Source: Cryptomeria japonica | Lineage: Eukaryota; Streptophyta; Pinopsida; Cupressales; Cupressaceae | Direction: 5' to 3' | DNA length: 64,000 bases | NCBI RefSeq assembly: GCF_030272615.1 | Contig: NC_081406.1 | Span: 396,200,439-396,264,438 of the forward strand | Shown here: positions 21,573 to 33,224 of the stretch, in pieces | Layout: every line of letters begins with the position of its first letter | Position numbering within the stretch: the first letter of the stretch is position 1 | Made by a program: the position numbers and the translations under genes | Notes under the pieces: model-generated | Database searches by the model: none | Seen by the model: only the letters and a program-made list of their open reading frames with translations | Told to the model about the DNA's origin: nothing

Positions 21573-21752
21573 TCTGTGATGACTGAATTCTTCTAGCTTT
21601 ACATAGATGAAGGACCAGATGTCCTCAGAGAAAACCACACCAATGGGAATATTTTTGAAAGATCCATCTAGGTCAATTTCCATTGCATTATACAGAATCT
21701 CCAAAAATATAGGGCAAGGTTCAGATGCAACATCTGCAGTCATGGTAGCCAT
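21573..21752 (-). pseudogene. Element C ORF2, N-terminus
   Basis: ATG at 21752 opens MATMTADVASEPCPIFLEIL, followed by IPIGVVFSEDIWSFIYVKLE. The latter matches VPSGVLVKSDLSDYIDCKLE in A and IPSKVLLINDIRTHFKCTIQ in D. Element E then cuts the gene at 21572; it resumes at 15174. The bases 21753-21900 are its leader, up to the start of element I. Confidence 0.72.
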
Positions 21753-21900
21753 GATCGCTAATTCAACTAATTGACAACCCTAAACAAATTCATCAGAGAA
21801 ACCCTAGGTACTCTGATCACCTTCAATACTCTTAACACTCTTGCAATTTGCGATGAAATGAATTTTATCGAAGTGGTGTCCTTATTTTCCTTCATGTTGT

Positions 21901-23088
21901 TGAGCATCATATTTAAAAAATGTAAAAAATCCATGGTTTTATAGGGAGTTAAGATGATTTTGAAAAAAGAGTAATAAAAGGCTAAATATACCCTTAATAA
22001 AATCCATAGAAACCCTAAAAATCCCACCGATACCAAAAAACCCTAAGACATCGCCTAAACTAAAGCTGTCAGCAATAGATGTCCATTCTTCACCGAAACG
22101 TCTAGTCTGACCGAAATGATTCTATTGAAGAATCCTACCAATATCCTATCAATAAAGTGACTTATTGAACAAACCTTGGCCACGATGGATCTCCAAAAGG
22201 ATTCACCAAAAACATTAGTTCCATCAACATAAAATACATCGAGGAAATCGAAAGTGGTCCCACCGATAAAATAAAGAGTATTGATGAAACTACAATATCG
22301 ATGAGACATGTGAATAGCTCACCGAGGGAAGAAGTTTGGCCGAAAGAGTAATATCAAAGGAACCAACATATATTTTATCGACGAAGCTATTTCAAAGAAA
22401 AGAGCGTATCAAAGAGGCACAAAAGATGTTGACCAAAGATAGCTTTCTCATCGAAGGATGAAGGATCGATGAAACACGATAAATTTTCTTCGATCACTTG
22501 TTATCGGTCGAACATAAAGAGTCGAAGGAGAGTATTTTTCTTTTACCGAAAGGGGAAATTTCATTGACGCTAGTACAAAGGCTAGATGATGAAAAACTAT
22601 TTTGATGGAATTCTAACATCGATAAGACAATGGGGGGACTTAGCGATAAAAGGATTTTCATCAAAAATCAAGATTTTGATGAACTAATAAAACATTACAC
22701 TGATACAAACACTTATAGCAAGGCTTCGATGAAATAAGGATATCGATGAGACCAAGAGATGTGCCGGTGATGATGTCAATTTCATCAAAGTAAAGAATTA
22801 TGTTGATGGAATATGGTGTTTCAAGGAAAGATAAGGTAAATCCATTGAGACATATAATTTCATCAAAGTGCAGCACAAGAGTAATGTTAAATAAGCGTCG
22901 GTGGAAAATTCAAAACACTGCTAGACAAATGATTACTTGTTGCCGCGAAGAACAAAATAAATCTCAGTAAAAGTCACATCACCATAAATTCAAAATGAAT
23001 ACCTATGTGACTGTTGCTTAACTGGAATTATTAACTGGTAAGCTCACCATAAATGCTCAATGAATTGACGAAGTAGGAGACATTGTTG
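21901..23088 (+). other. Non-coding U3-like part of the element I LTR, rich in ATCGA
   Basis: About 1.2 kb without a supported gene. From about 22020 to 22900 the words ATCGA, ATCGATGA, ACCGA and their TG/CA-decayed forms recur every 20-40 bp. Several sites are CG in one LTR and TG or CA in the other, for example CTATTGAAG here and CTATCGAAG at 42488. Confidence 0.6.
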
Positions 23089-26000
23089 ACAGTGCATAAG
23101 AGAATTCACAGAGAGTGATTCAGAGCCAGACAATTCAGAATTGGGTTCGCAAGAAGAGCCCTTGGAATTCAAGTAAGTTCTTCTCCCTCAGAAACCTATA
23201 ATTAAAATGAAGTCATCATCTTAGAAGGCTAGTAAGGTTAGGAAAGCAAAAGAAACCCAATCTATAGATGATAAACCTAAGAGACAAAAGAGGGAAGGGT
23301 GCTCACTAGCCCAAGATTTTATTGATCAGTGTCCCTCATCAAGCCTCAGATCTAAAAAGGTTAAAATAGATGAGGAGGGTTTAGAAGACATATTTGAGCA
23401 TATTCGAGATATATGGACAAAGATAAGAGGCCATGAGTTGTTTATTTTTGGGTATATCAGAAGGAATGCACCTGAACCCGTAAGCAATTTGTGGGGACTT
23501 AATTTGGCAAAAATAGCAGTAGCGAATGTCTTTGTTAATGTTGAACTTATGAAATCCCTAGCCAACAACTATGACCCCAAGACCAAAACTATATATGACT
23601 ACATGGGAGAACCAATATTATTGATTACCATAGAAATTGTTGATACTATGTTCAATCTAGATTGGGGGTTCAAAGAGCAAATTGATGCTAAGAAATTGGT
23701 AAAAGAGTACTTCAACCTAGAGGACATCTATAAGAGGTGGAGACTCCCCATCAATAGACCCAGGTTGCAGGATTGACAATACCATTAGGTAAAGATGACA
23801 AATCCCCCTATGATGTCAATTCGTTCCACCCCTACTTGAAGTATACATACTACTGCTCTACTCAGGTTCTAGGAAGAGAGGCTCACCCCTTGATGGATAT
23901 AGCATCTATGGTCATCTATGCAGATTTGCAATATAAAGATCCTTGGTTATTTGTTTTTTCTACTTATCTTATTGATTCCATCAATCATGGACTAGAAAAA
24001 CTGAATGGAGTTGTGCATTAGGGTATATAATAAGGCTAGGATAAGGAAGCCTATGCAACTATGGATATCTTCATGGGACCAAAGATACAACAACAACCAG
24101 TACTGTCACTTTGAGGAGTACTTTGTTAAGACATTACATAGATTATTGGGATACTCATGTGATCATGCTTTGTCTCCTGAAATTCAGAGATTCTTAAGGC
24201 TAAAGGATTATGGTGAAGACACCGCAGTTGAGCACAACTGGGGAGATTTTTATTTCTTTTCCAATTGCACCCAAATAAGAGTGTATGGGTTTGAGGGAAA
24301 ACCATATGTATTACCTATCATTGTGCCTAACAGAGTAGCATGCTTAGAGATTGTTAGGTAGTTGTCAATAGTAAGTGCCCAACACTTAATTGATCATGGA
24401 AAACAATTCATTGTGCCTGGATTACTGGTGTTTTCAGATTTTATTGTCAAAATTTCAAAGAGTTATGGTTTTCTGCAAAACAAATTGGATTATCATAAGA
24501 TGGTAGAAGGAGATCCTAGGCCAAACTTTGATCCTGAGGGATACATAGGGGCAGCCTGGTCATCCTAGAAACTTAAGGCTGGAGAGCATGTATCACTCAT
24601 ACCTGATAATTTCATCAGAAACATGGGAAGGGAAGAAGCTAATGAAAAAAGGGCTTAGTATGAGCGAGTGTTACAAGCTTACAAATGGAAACTCTTCCAA
24701 GGGAGAATAAACAAGGACATGCTTCAAAACATCAAAGATCCCTTAGACGCAACAAACAAACTTATGGAGCATGAGATAGAGTTGCTTGAGGTAGTGCCTG
24801 CTTATGTCTATGGGAAGGACATAAAAACTCTCAAGGATACAGAGCCCTTGGCCCAATTGTCTCATCAATCTATTTCTAATGTTTTTCCAGTTGACTCCCC
24901 TAGAGAAGAATATCCTCCTTGATTTGAAGGTGGTGTGCAAGTGGATCTCATGACAAGACAATACAATGTCCAGGATGTTGGAGATATAAGGATATTTGAA
25001 GATGAAGATTTCATTGCTGACAATGATTTCATTTCCTCTAGAGAGTTCAATACATTTTTATGTCAGCATAAAGGAATATAGGTTAGGAATGCTATGAAAG
25101 AGAAAACAGAGGAAGAACAAGTCCAAAGGTTACAAGAAGAGGTGGACCTTGCAATGAGGGAAATGACACCTAAGAAAGGAAGAAATCTACTTAAGGATGT
25201 TGGTGTGCTAATTTACTCAGGGTGGGACATGAAGTCTGTATTACTATTTGACAGTTTCCTTAAGAAGCAAGACCCCAACAAGCAGATCATGCCAGATGAG
25301 ATTGACAAGATCTTTATGGGCTTGGGCTACGATCTAGATCAAAAGGCTCTCATGATGTGGGCCTTGTATCCAAAGGATAAGAGACCCATACTTGTTGATA
25401 CTGAGAAATATTTTGACCACTTGATGATCCAGCAAGTTGGAAAAACTGATCCCAGAATCATAGCCAGGTTGAACTTGGATGTAGCAAAACTGAATCAGGA
25501 ACAGGCAAAGTTTTCGGTTAAGGAGAACATCACTTACAAAGGCTTGTATGAGAATGTTACTGAATAAATCCAGAGGCTACAAGGACAGTTGTCACAAAAG
25601 ACTCCTATTATGGGGGGATATGAACCAAATATGGGTTTTCAACCCGACCTAAGGGTCTTAGATGCTATATCCGATGCTACCTACTGGAAGATAAAGGCTG
25701 AAATGTTAGCAAAGCAATTAACCAGTGCCCAACAAAAGATGAACAAATTGGCAAATGATGCCATTCAGCACAGGTTCAAAGCTATGTTGCCACATGCTAA
25801 CCAATATTGGAAAGTATACACAAAGACCGTGAAATCTCTAAAAGAGCATGAGAGATTAAAGGCAAGATTGGTAGATGTATTGAAGGACAATGAGGCCATG
25901 ACTGCAGAAGAAAGAGTTCAAGGGGACCAATACCTAATAGAGAATGACAAATAGATAGACACATTGAATAAAGATCTCCAAATATTGGACAAAGACTGTG

Positions 26001-26275
26001 TTGCAATAATATCGGTTGTCTAAAAGGAAGGCGAACTGGATCCATTAGAGCAACGACAAAAGGAATTTGCATAGATTAAGGAGAAAGTTGTGGCTAGATT
26101 TAACCAGGATGAAGATGTAGCCCCACATGTCAACCATGTAGTGTTTGATCTCTTTTCATTGGAGACATATATGAAAAGGAAGAGTGTGGCCATTAGATTC
26201 TATAAGAGTGACAGTTATATTAATCATCTTGGCATTCTTAATCTCTTTATCTTTCACTTTGTTAAGAAATTGTAA
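23089..26275 (+). pseudogene. Decayed coding region inside the LTR of I, related to ORF2 of A-D
   Basis: About 1000 codons, with stops and shifts at about 23776, 24021, 24361, 24568, 24660, 24922, 25082, 25567 and 25954. From the N-side: a Lys-rich stretch (KPKRQKREG), FGYIRRNAPEPVSNLWGL, then YDYMGEPILLITIEIVDTMF. The right copy then adds WLFDFSTYLVDAINHGLEKL and YYYVLMHMLLYVG. The last blocks resemble LWLDQPILITKKMIHRITGL, then FDLAEVLLQQFNKN and LLICIFFYVQN in D ORF2. A helical C-terminal half (LTSAQQKMNKLANDAIQH, NQYWKVYTKTVKSLKEHERL) follows. No ATG is evident near the beginning. Function unknown; a large coding region within an LTR is unusual. Confidence 0.6.
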
Positions 26276-28171
26276 TCAGATTGTTAATGATGAACGGACA
26301 TAACTTTGCATAGAATAGGTGTTACTCACTTATTTATATGAGCAAATTTTGTAAAATGAAGACATTATTAGAATATAAGATACCAGACAGATACTATAGC
26401 CTCTAGCATACTATTGTACCATTTTGAAGTTTTTAATAGAATTAGTCATTTTTCTTCTACATATGTGTTGTGGATTATCTCATTTTTTGTAGGCAGTTGT
26501 TTGTGATATTATCTAAAGGAGATAAGGTTATTCGTATTCTTATAGTGAAGTCTATGTTCTGATTAATAGGAAAAACAGGTTTTAAGGACCCGAAACCTTT
26601 AACAAAGGAGTTTAAAATAGATCATCAAAGAGTATCCAGACCATGAAAGAACAACTATCAAAACAATTGGCATTAAAGCCAGTAAATAGAAAGGACAATA
26701 GAAGAAAGAAACAACAAAATAGAAAAAACCAGGGAAAACACTGCACAATTATAAAGCCTTCAGGAGGTCCTCTACCTTAATCACCAGTTGGTCGTAATTG
26801 GCCGCAACAACTTTAAGTTCATCTAGGTCCTTATTTGGCTTCTTCTCCTTCTTTTTACCTCTGGTTCTTGTTCTGGGTCCTTGAACATCTCTTGCGCCTT
26901 CAGTGTCAAGGTCAAATTCCAGGATATCCTTCTCCTCCTCCAAATTGCTGATGAGGGTTTTGGTATTGCCAACAGAGGCCTTCAGAAGGTTTAAGTTTTG
27001 CTCTGTGATAATTTTAAGGCTTTCCTCAATTTTGCTGACTTTACTGACAGTTTTCGCCATTATTTGATCCATAGCATTGGCATTTGCTTTCCTCTTAATC
27101 AAATCTTTCTCAATTTGCTCAGATCTGGGATTGAAGGAGTCTCTTATATTTTTGGCTCTAGCAATAGTTTTGGTCAAATCCTCCACATAATCTGCTATTG
27201 ACTTCCCTTCGACAATGCTGATAGTTTCTAGAATCTGGATTCTGCTGATAGTTTCCGGAATCTGGATTCCGCTATTAGTTTCCAGAATCTGGATTCTGGT
27301 ACTGACAATATTATAATAGCTCGAAGCACTCCTTTTAATCCGTTTCATTATTATTTTGTCCATTAATGATCTTTGGGGTGCTATTGTATCGATCCTTAAA
27401 GATGATTAATCTGACATCCTCTTGGAGGCCCTGTTCTCCCTTCCATGTACTCATTTCATCTTGATTGACCGCCACAGTGAAGTCTATGTTCCTATGTTAT
27501 AAATTTGGATTAAAAAGATCTACTCATGGATTGTAATTGTTCCTTTTAGTTCTTCCTTGAATGGTCCCTTAAGGTTAGGGTTAAATTCATTCAGGCGGTT
27601 TATGATATAAAAATTTAGCAAATCTCATAAGAAACAGTAACTGACGAATTTACCAAAGGGGGTTGGTTTAAAATCTATCTCACAAATCATACATTAAGTC
27701 CTAAAGAAATATAAGACTCTATAGCCCAAATAATAGGAAAGACACTGGTCATTCACAAATCACAACCTTTATCATATTAATTACCTTTGCATTAAAATTA
27801 CAGGATAAGTGAGTAGGATTCATAGAACCAATTAGCAATAATATACATACATATAAGTTTCAATTACAAAGATCAAATAGCTTCCACAACAACAATCTTG
27901 AACTCATCTAAAATCACCTCTCCTAGGAAACTATGTCATTTTGAGGCAAGGAAGAATTTAGACCAAGATACTCAATTTCCTATAGAAAGCATTAGTCACC
28001 GAAAGCCACTGGTGAATAGGTATACCCGCCTAGGTCTTGCAGAGCCTAAAGAGAGGGAGTTAGTAACCATATAGGTTCACTCTATAAGCTGGCCAATTCA
28101 ATTGGAGGGTTTGATCATAGGAATTGGCATTTCCTTAGAACCTATCCAATCTATTGATTTCAGATCCAACA
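26276..28171 (+). other. 3' part of the element I LTR (R/U5-like)
   Basis: Apart from the antisense ORF at 26749-27363 I see no gene. The end TTTCAGATCCAACA meets the primer site. No second copy is in the window for comparison, because the right LTR is cut at 46394. Confidence 0.5.
26749..27363 (-). CDS. Antisense 204-codon ORF in the LTR of I, coiled coil with internal 10-residue repeats
   Basis: Uninterrupted from ATG 27363 (MDKIIMKRIKRSASSYYNIV). Near residues 24-50 it holds about three imperfect 10-residue repeats of the type RIQILETISG, encoded by 30-bp DNA repeats at about 27215-27300. The rest is charged and helical (FNPRSEQIEKDLIKRKAN, VSKIEESLKIITEQNLNLLK), then a basic patch TRTRGKKKEKKPNKD and another helix. 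The neighbouring plus-strand gene is full of stops, so an open antisense frame of this length stands out, but I recognise no family. It could be an old coding fragment captured by the LTR. Confidence 0.4.
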   Translation of the reverse strand: MDKIIMKRIKRSASSYYNIVSTRIQILETNSGIQIPETISRIQILETISIVEGKSIADYVEDLTKTIARAKNIRDSFNPRSEQIEKDLIKRKANANAMDQIMAKTVSKVSKIEESLKIITEQNLNLLKASVGNTKTLISNLEEEKDILEFDLDTEGARDVQGPRTRTRGKKKEKKPNKDLDELKVVAANYDQLVIKVEDLLKAL

Positions 28172-28174
28172 GAT

Positions 28175-28193
28175 TGGCGACTCTGCTGGGGAC
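28175..28193 (+). promoter_or_regulatory. Primer binding site of element I
   Basis: TGGCGACTCTGCTGGGGAC lies 3 bp after the LTR end. This sequence type follows the 5' LTR in many plant Tat and Ogre-like gypsy elements. Confidence 0.75.
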
Positions 28194-28417
28194 AATATTC
28201 ATTTAAAGAAAAAAAGAGACTCTGTTGTGGGAAAGAACTCATATAAAATAAAAAAATTTCCTCTCTAGATAGAGGTGGTGACTCTTAAATAAAGAGAAGT
28301 TTTATGAATGGGAGAAGGTCAATAACACAAGGCCATCCAATATTACAATTAAACTCTGATCAGAAAATAAATAAGAAAAAATGAAACAAATAACCAACAA
28401 ACAATCTAATGGAACAC

Positions 28418-29690
28418 ATGAATGATTTTATGAATGAGAGGTATAATCAGCATTATTTTGAAAATAACTCACATCCATCTTGGAATAGATAGGATCATAC
28501 AATTCCTTCATGCCCAAGAAATGAGGATTTGGTAGCTGCAGATAAAGCACGAAAAGGAAAATTCCCTCTTGGTTTTGAAAATCATCACCCAAATTCAAGA
28601 GCAAATACATCAAGTTCCTCAAGCTCAAGCAAGATGGGTGCACAAGACTATTTTGCATATTTAATAAAACAAATGTTAGATGTAGATACTAAAATGAAAG
28701 ATACTGGAAGAACAAGGGAGTGTGTGGAATTATGTGCTAGGCTAGGTATTAATGTTAATGAAAATGATATTGATCATGACCTGAATATGTACAAAGAAAG
28801 ATGTGAACATGCAACTGAAGGATCAGACAAGGGTAGAAATCATAAAGATGAAACCAATGTAAACAACAATACCTATAAGATAACTAGAAACCCCTTATAT
28901 GATAATGGGAATGATAACTTTGCATACACCCATGTACCTCCTAAACATCAGTACAATCATTATAACAACTATGCATATCAAAATCAATTCCAACCCCAAA
29001 ACCTATTTCCCCATTATAATAACATGAGTCAAAACCATGGAAATTTCTTCCAGGGTGGATATGGATTGATGAATATAGAGCATATCAGACAATTTGACTT
29101 TTCAGGAATGATGGTGTATCCTCATCCCATCCCAAATGAAATCAGAACTGCACTAGCAAAATTCACTTGGAGTAATGCTATCACAGGAGAAGCACATTGC
29201 AAAGATTTTAATACAGTCATGGAAGATTTCTGCCTCCCATATGAATATGTTAAAATGAAGTTATTCATGCAATCTTTAATGGAGGATGCATGAGATTGGT
29301 TCAGAACATTACCTGATGCTTCAATGAGTAGTCTTGCAGAGTTTAAGAGACTTTTTCTCAAACAGTATGGATATCAAAATAGCCCTGAGTTTGCACTACA
29401 TGAAATCACAAGTATTAAGAAAGAACCTAAAGAGACAGTAGTTGATTTCAATAAAAGATTCAACAGAGTTATAAACAAAATTCCTAATAGGATAAAACCA
29501 GTCCCAGAAGCAAGCATCTTGTACTACATAAAAGCCTTTGACAGCAAGACAAATTATGAACCGAGAACAAAAAACCCTACAACTCTTCAAGGAGTTATGA
29601 AATCTTCCATAACTATAGAAACCAATAGAAAAGTTGTTGGGAGAATTGGGAAGAGAGAGGATAATAGGTTGTTCAACCCAAAGGCTCCCA
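28418..29690 (+). pseudogene. Element I gag, 5' part (interrupted by H)
   Basis: ATG 28418 opens MNDFMNERYNQHYFENNSHP; a TAG at about 28490 interrupts, then the frame stays open to 29291. A Ser-rich patch, an Asn/Tyr/Gln-rich linker (NHYNNYAYQNQFQPQNLFPH) and a Gag core follow: FCLPYEYVKMKLFMQSLMED, then WFRTLPDASMSSLAEFKRLF and VVDFNKRFNRVINKIP. The latter is the capsid-like retrotransposon Gag signature. Element H enters at 29691. After H and one TCCCA copy are disregarded, the same frame continues at 37235. Confidence 0.82.
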
Positions 29691-31292
29691 TGATAACTCA
29701 ATGATGAACCACTAGTACCAAACCGGTACTGAGAGGGGGGGGTGAATCAGTACAGACACAAATACAGTCCAAAACCGATTTGACAGCAAACACTCACAAT
29801 GACTAATAAATAGATATACCGGTAAAACAGAGTGCAACTGGTAACATCCAGTATAGCTCAATCAATCATGAACCGGTCACTCATTAAGATTTTCTCTTAG
29901 CTCAATACCACATTATCATAATATTCACATGCATGAACTAGTAGACTTAACCATCAAATCTTCACAATAGTGAGTTCAATGTGTTTTATAGACAGGCATA
30001 AAACATAGAACCTTCATGTGCATAACAGATAAAACAAAGTATCACAAGACAAAAGCATTTCACATGACACACATATTTTACGTGGAAACCCAACTGGGAA
30101 AAACCACGGTGGGGATGAATACCCACAAGCTTCGTTTTGAACTCTTTAGAAATCCGCTCTGTTAGGAGCCTTGTCCGGTTAAGAACATTACAATAGGTTC
30201 TGGTAGGAACCGATCCTTTTAGGGATCACCCGGTTAAGGGATAAACCTGGTAGGGTTACCTTGTTAGAGGATTTTAAGAACTCAATAGCTAAAAGGATCT
30301 CCTAAGCTTCTCTAGCTTCTCAGAACTCATTAGCTTCGAGTTACCCGATTAAGGGATTTACAACAAGCCGGTTAAGACAACCCGATTTAAGGGATTTTGA
30401 ATCAAGCCAGTTAAGGCTACCCTGTTAGGGGATTTTACAACTGTTGAAGTGGTTAGAGATCAACAAGTGTTACAATGATCGGTTAACAACACTTAATGCT
30501 AATGCAGATCCGTTTAGGCTCCTCTTTTCCTTCTACACATTCACTTTGCAGGTATCTTTTCTCTCCTATGGTCTAGCAAGAATCTCGTATCACTTTCATT
30601 GGATACACACTCACAACTTTTGCTAACAACTTCAGATAGAAACCTAACATCGACCTTATAGGGAACATATAGGTCGGTAGCAAAAACCCTAAACCCTTAA
30701 CCTGTTAGGTTGAGCAATTCAAACGGTTCGATCCTGACCGTTGATACATACTGCATTAAATGCACCAGTCTTGAGTCGATCTCAAGACATTCTCCATCAT
30801 CCATTATCCACCGTTTTCATGGTGGCTGATAACCCATCACATGTTATCACCATTTGATAGACTTCGCACATTCCCGAGGTAGATAGGAATAGTCTTCTTC
30901 ATGCAAGATCCTTCATGCGCACAGAGCTTACGTGGCAACATGATCTATCCTCCATCATACTGCTAACTCATCACACAAAGATCACCGATTGAGTCACATA
31001 GACTTGAGATACTCCAACTGGAAACCTCGAAGTGGAAGCTGCCTTACCAACCGGTAGTCATACAGTGCTTCCATGTGCCGGTTCCCATAACAGCATGTCG
31101 GTTCACTTTGAACAAATGTGTCGCTTCACTTTGGCATATACCGGTTCACACATATTCCGGTACCTCTTTCTTCACTTATCTCATGTGTCGATTCACACTA
31201 TGTCTCATATTGACATCAATGACAACATACAATATCATTATGTCTTCATGCCAGTTTACATAAGGCTCATGCCGGTTCACATAATACCAACA
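29691..31292 (-). repeat. 3' LTR of element H
   Basis: Minus strand TGTTGGTATTATGTGAACCG (31292) to TGAGTTATCA (29691), 1602 bp. It carries many ACCGGT words, an array of CCCTTAACCGGGT-type motifs (about 30170-30440) and the hairpin at 30109-30126. Confidence 0.9.
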
Positions 31293-31306
31293 ATCTCCCC
31301 CTTTTA
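31293..31306 (-). promoter_or_regulatory. Polypurine tract of element H
   Basis: Minus strand AAAAGGGGGAGATT touches the LTR. Two further AAAGGGGGAG tracts preceded by GGCATTGTTGTC lie at about 31396-31407 and 31455-31466. Confidence 0.85.
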
Positions 31307-31442
31307 CATTGATGGCAATATACAAAAGATATCTTCTTTGCTTCACATCTTCTCCCCATTTGCTGCAGATATCTTTTCGCTTCACTCTCACTCCTTCTCC
31401 CCCTTTGACAACAATGCCAAAGTGGAGGTACAACCATCTCTA

Positions 31443-32050
31443 TTTCATCATGCTACTCCCCCTTTGACAACAATGCCAAAGTGGAGGCAATACCCCTAAT
31501 TCTCCTCTCAAATGCACAAATGTTGCCTTTGGGAGAGGCTTGGTGAATATGTCTGCTAACTGCTCCTTACTAGACACATGCTCTAGTGCAATCTCTTTAT
31601 TTTGAACCTTTTCCCTCAAGAAATGATACTTAAGCTCAAAATGCTTGGTTCTAGAATGTAAAACCAGATTCTTTGATATATTGATAGCACTTGTGTTATC
31701 CAAAAATATACTTACCGGTTCAGATACAGGGATCTTGAAGCATTCTAGTACATGCTTCATCCAGATTGTCTAAGTGCAGTTCATGAAAGCTTCAACATAC
31801 TCTGCTTCCGTTGTAGACTGAGAGATGCAACTCTGCTTTTTACTCATCCATGAGACCAGTCTACCACCGAGAAAGAATGCACCACCAGTTGTGCTCTTCC
31901 GGTCATCCACATTACCGGCCCAATCAACATCTATGAATACTTTCAGATTGAAATTATTGCTATATGGGTACCACAATCCATAGTCAACTGTTCCCTTCAA
32001 ATACCTAAGAATCCGCTTGACTGCACTTAAGTGAGATTCTCTTGGACTGT
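31443..32050 (-). pseudogene. Element H RNase H
   Basis: Minus strand: YLKGTVDYGLWYP, then FIDVDWAGNVDDRKSTTGGA, SWMSKKQSCISQSTTEAEYV, and LDNTSAINISKNLVLHSRTK. The catalytic Asp, Glu and Asp appear present. The end LEHVSSKEQLADIFTKPLP is the typical copia C-terminus. In-frame stops lie near 32050 and 31765. RNase H removes the RNA template during reverse transcription. Confidence 0.9.
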
Positions 32051-32051
32051 T

Positions 32052-33222
32052 CTAGAACCTTGTAGTGATGCCAACTGCATGTGCAATATCCGGTCTGCTA
32101 TGCACTACATAATGCAACTTACCAATCATTGATCGGTATTCCTTCTCATCAACTAGTGCGGAATCATCCTCCTTTGTCAATTTGCAACCGGTCACCATCG
32201 GTGTACCAACCGGTTTGCTATCTTCCATGCCAAAAGTCTTCAACACCTCTTTGACATATTTGGACTGAGTGATGAAGATTCCATCTTTCATCTGCTGGAT
32301 CTGCAGTCCAATGAAGAACTTAATCTCCCCTATGAGTGACATTTCAAACTCTTTCTTCATCTCATCAGCAAACTCATGACTCATCTTGTCATCTCCACCA
32401 AAGATGATGTCATCAACAAAAACTTCACAGATCAGGATCTGATCTTCTTTAGACTTCAAGTAGATATTGCTATCTTCACTTGTTCTCTCAAATCCAATCT
32501 TCACAAGATGGGAATGTAGGCGCTCATACCATGCCCTAGGTGCTTGCTTTAGGCCATATAATGCTTTGTGTAGCCTACATACCATGTCACTATCTTCAGA
32601 TAGGGTAAACCCATCTGGTTGCTCAATATATACCTCCTCTTCAAGTACACCATTTAGGAATGCAGATTTTACATCCATTTGATATACCTTGAATCTCTTA
32701 AAAGCTACATATGCAAGAAGCATACGAACTCCTTCCAATCTGGCTACAGGAGCAAAGGTTTCCCTATCTTCACCTTCTTCTTGAGCATATCCTTTGCATA
32801 CCAGTCTGGCTTTATTCCTAATCACTGTGCCATCCTCATTCAACTTATTTCTGAACACCCATTTGGTGCCAATGACATTTTTATGCTCTGGTCTGGGTAC
32901 CAAGGACCATGTACCATTTTTCTCTATCTGGTCAAGTTCTTCTTCTATTGCCTTGATCTAGTCTTCATCATTATGAGCCTCTTTGAATGATTTAGGCTCA
33001 AATTTAGAGATCATACATAAGTTTTCTCTGATCTTTCTTCTAGTAAGGATTCCTGCATCCTTATCACCTATGATCTATTTGGGATCATGATTCAACTTGT
33101 CATACCGAGGAATGGTCTTAATTGGTTCTTCTTGCTTTTCTTCTTCATCCTCATCTTCATCAGTATCAACATTCACCGGTTTAGGAACACTATTACTGGT
33201 GCTCGGTTGACTGACAACCGGT
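32052..33222 (-). pseudogene. Element H reverse transcriptase
   Basis: Minus strand from about 33222: an acidic linker, then [60 protein letters not shown], and the catalytic [12 protein letters not shown]. The three catalytic Asp residues are present. From 32903 to 32052 the frame is open for 283 codons. Stops at about 33222, 33075 and 32958 break the upstream linker. All recognisable motifs of a copia reverse transcriptase are in place. Confidence 0.92.
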
Positions 33223-33224
33223 TC

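Larger units (their letters stand above)
1..21900 (-). mobile_element. Element C: base-layer, pol-less two-ORF LTR retrotransposon (interrupted)
   Basis: This is the oldest layer. On the minus strand its ORF2 starts at 21752, and the same coding sequence resumes after each younger insertion: 15174-14914, 14570-13245 and 2474 to about 1090. It ends with polypurine tracts and a 3' LTR that begins at 931 and runs off the left edge. The interrupting elements are TRIM-1, A, TRIM-2, E and I. The target duplications GAGAC (2475-2479 and 13240-13244), TTTGT (14571-14575 and 14909-14913) and ATTTT (15175-15179 and 21568-21572) all lie in C, which shows it was there first. ORF1 and the 5' LTR should lie beyond the right edge of the window, on the far side of I. 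Many stops and frameshifts are present, so it is dead. Confidence 0.75.
21901..28171 (+). repeat. 5' LTR of element I (about 6.27 kb)
   Basis: TGAGCATCATATTTAAAAAA...TTTCAGATCCAACA. The first 4.1 kb is matched by 42268-46394. It contains an ATCGA-motif-rich stretch, a decayed protein-coding region, a non-coding part and an antisense ORF. Relative to the right copy it lacks 89 bp at about 24008, a deletion bounded by the microhomology GAG. Confidence 0.75.
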
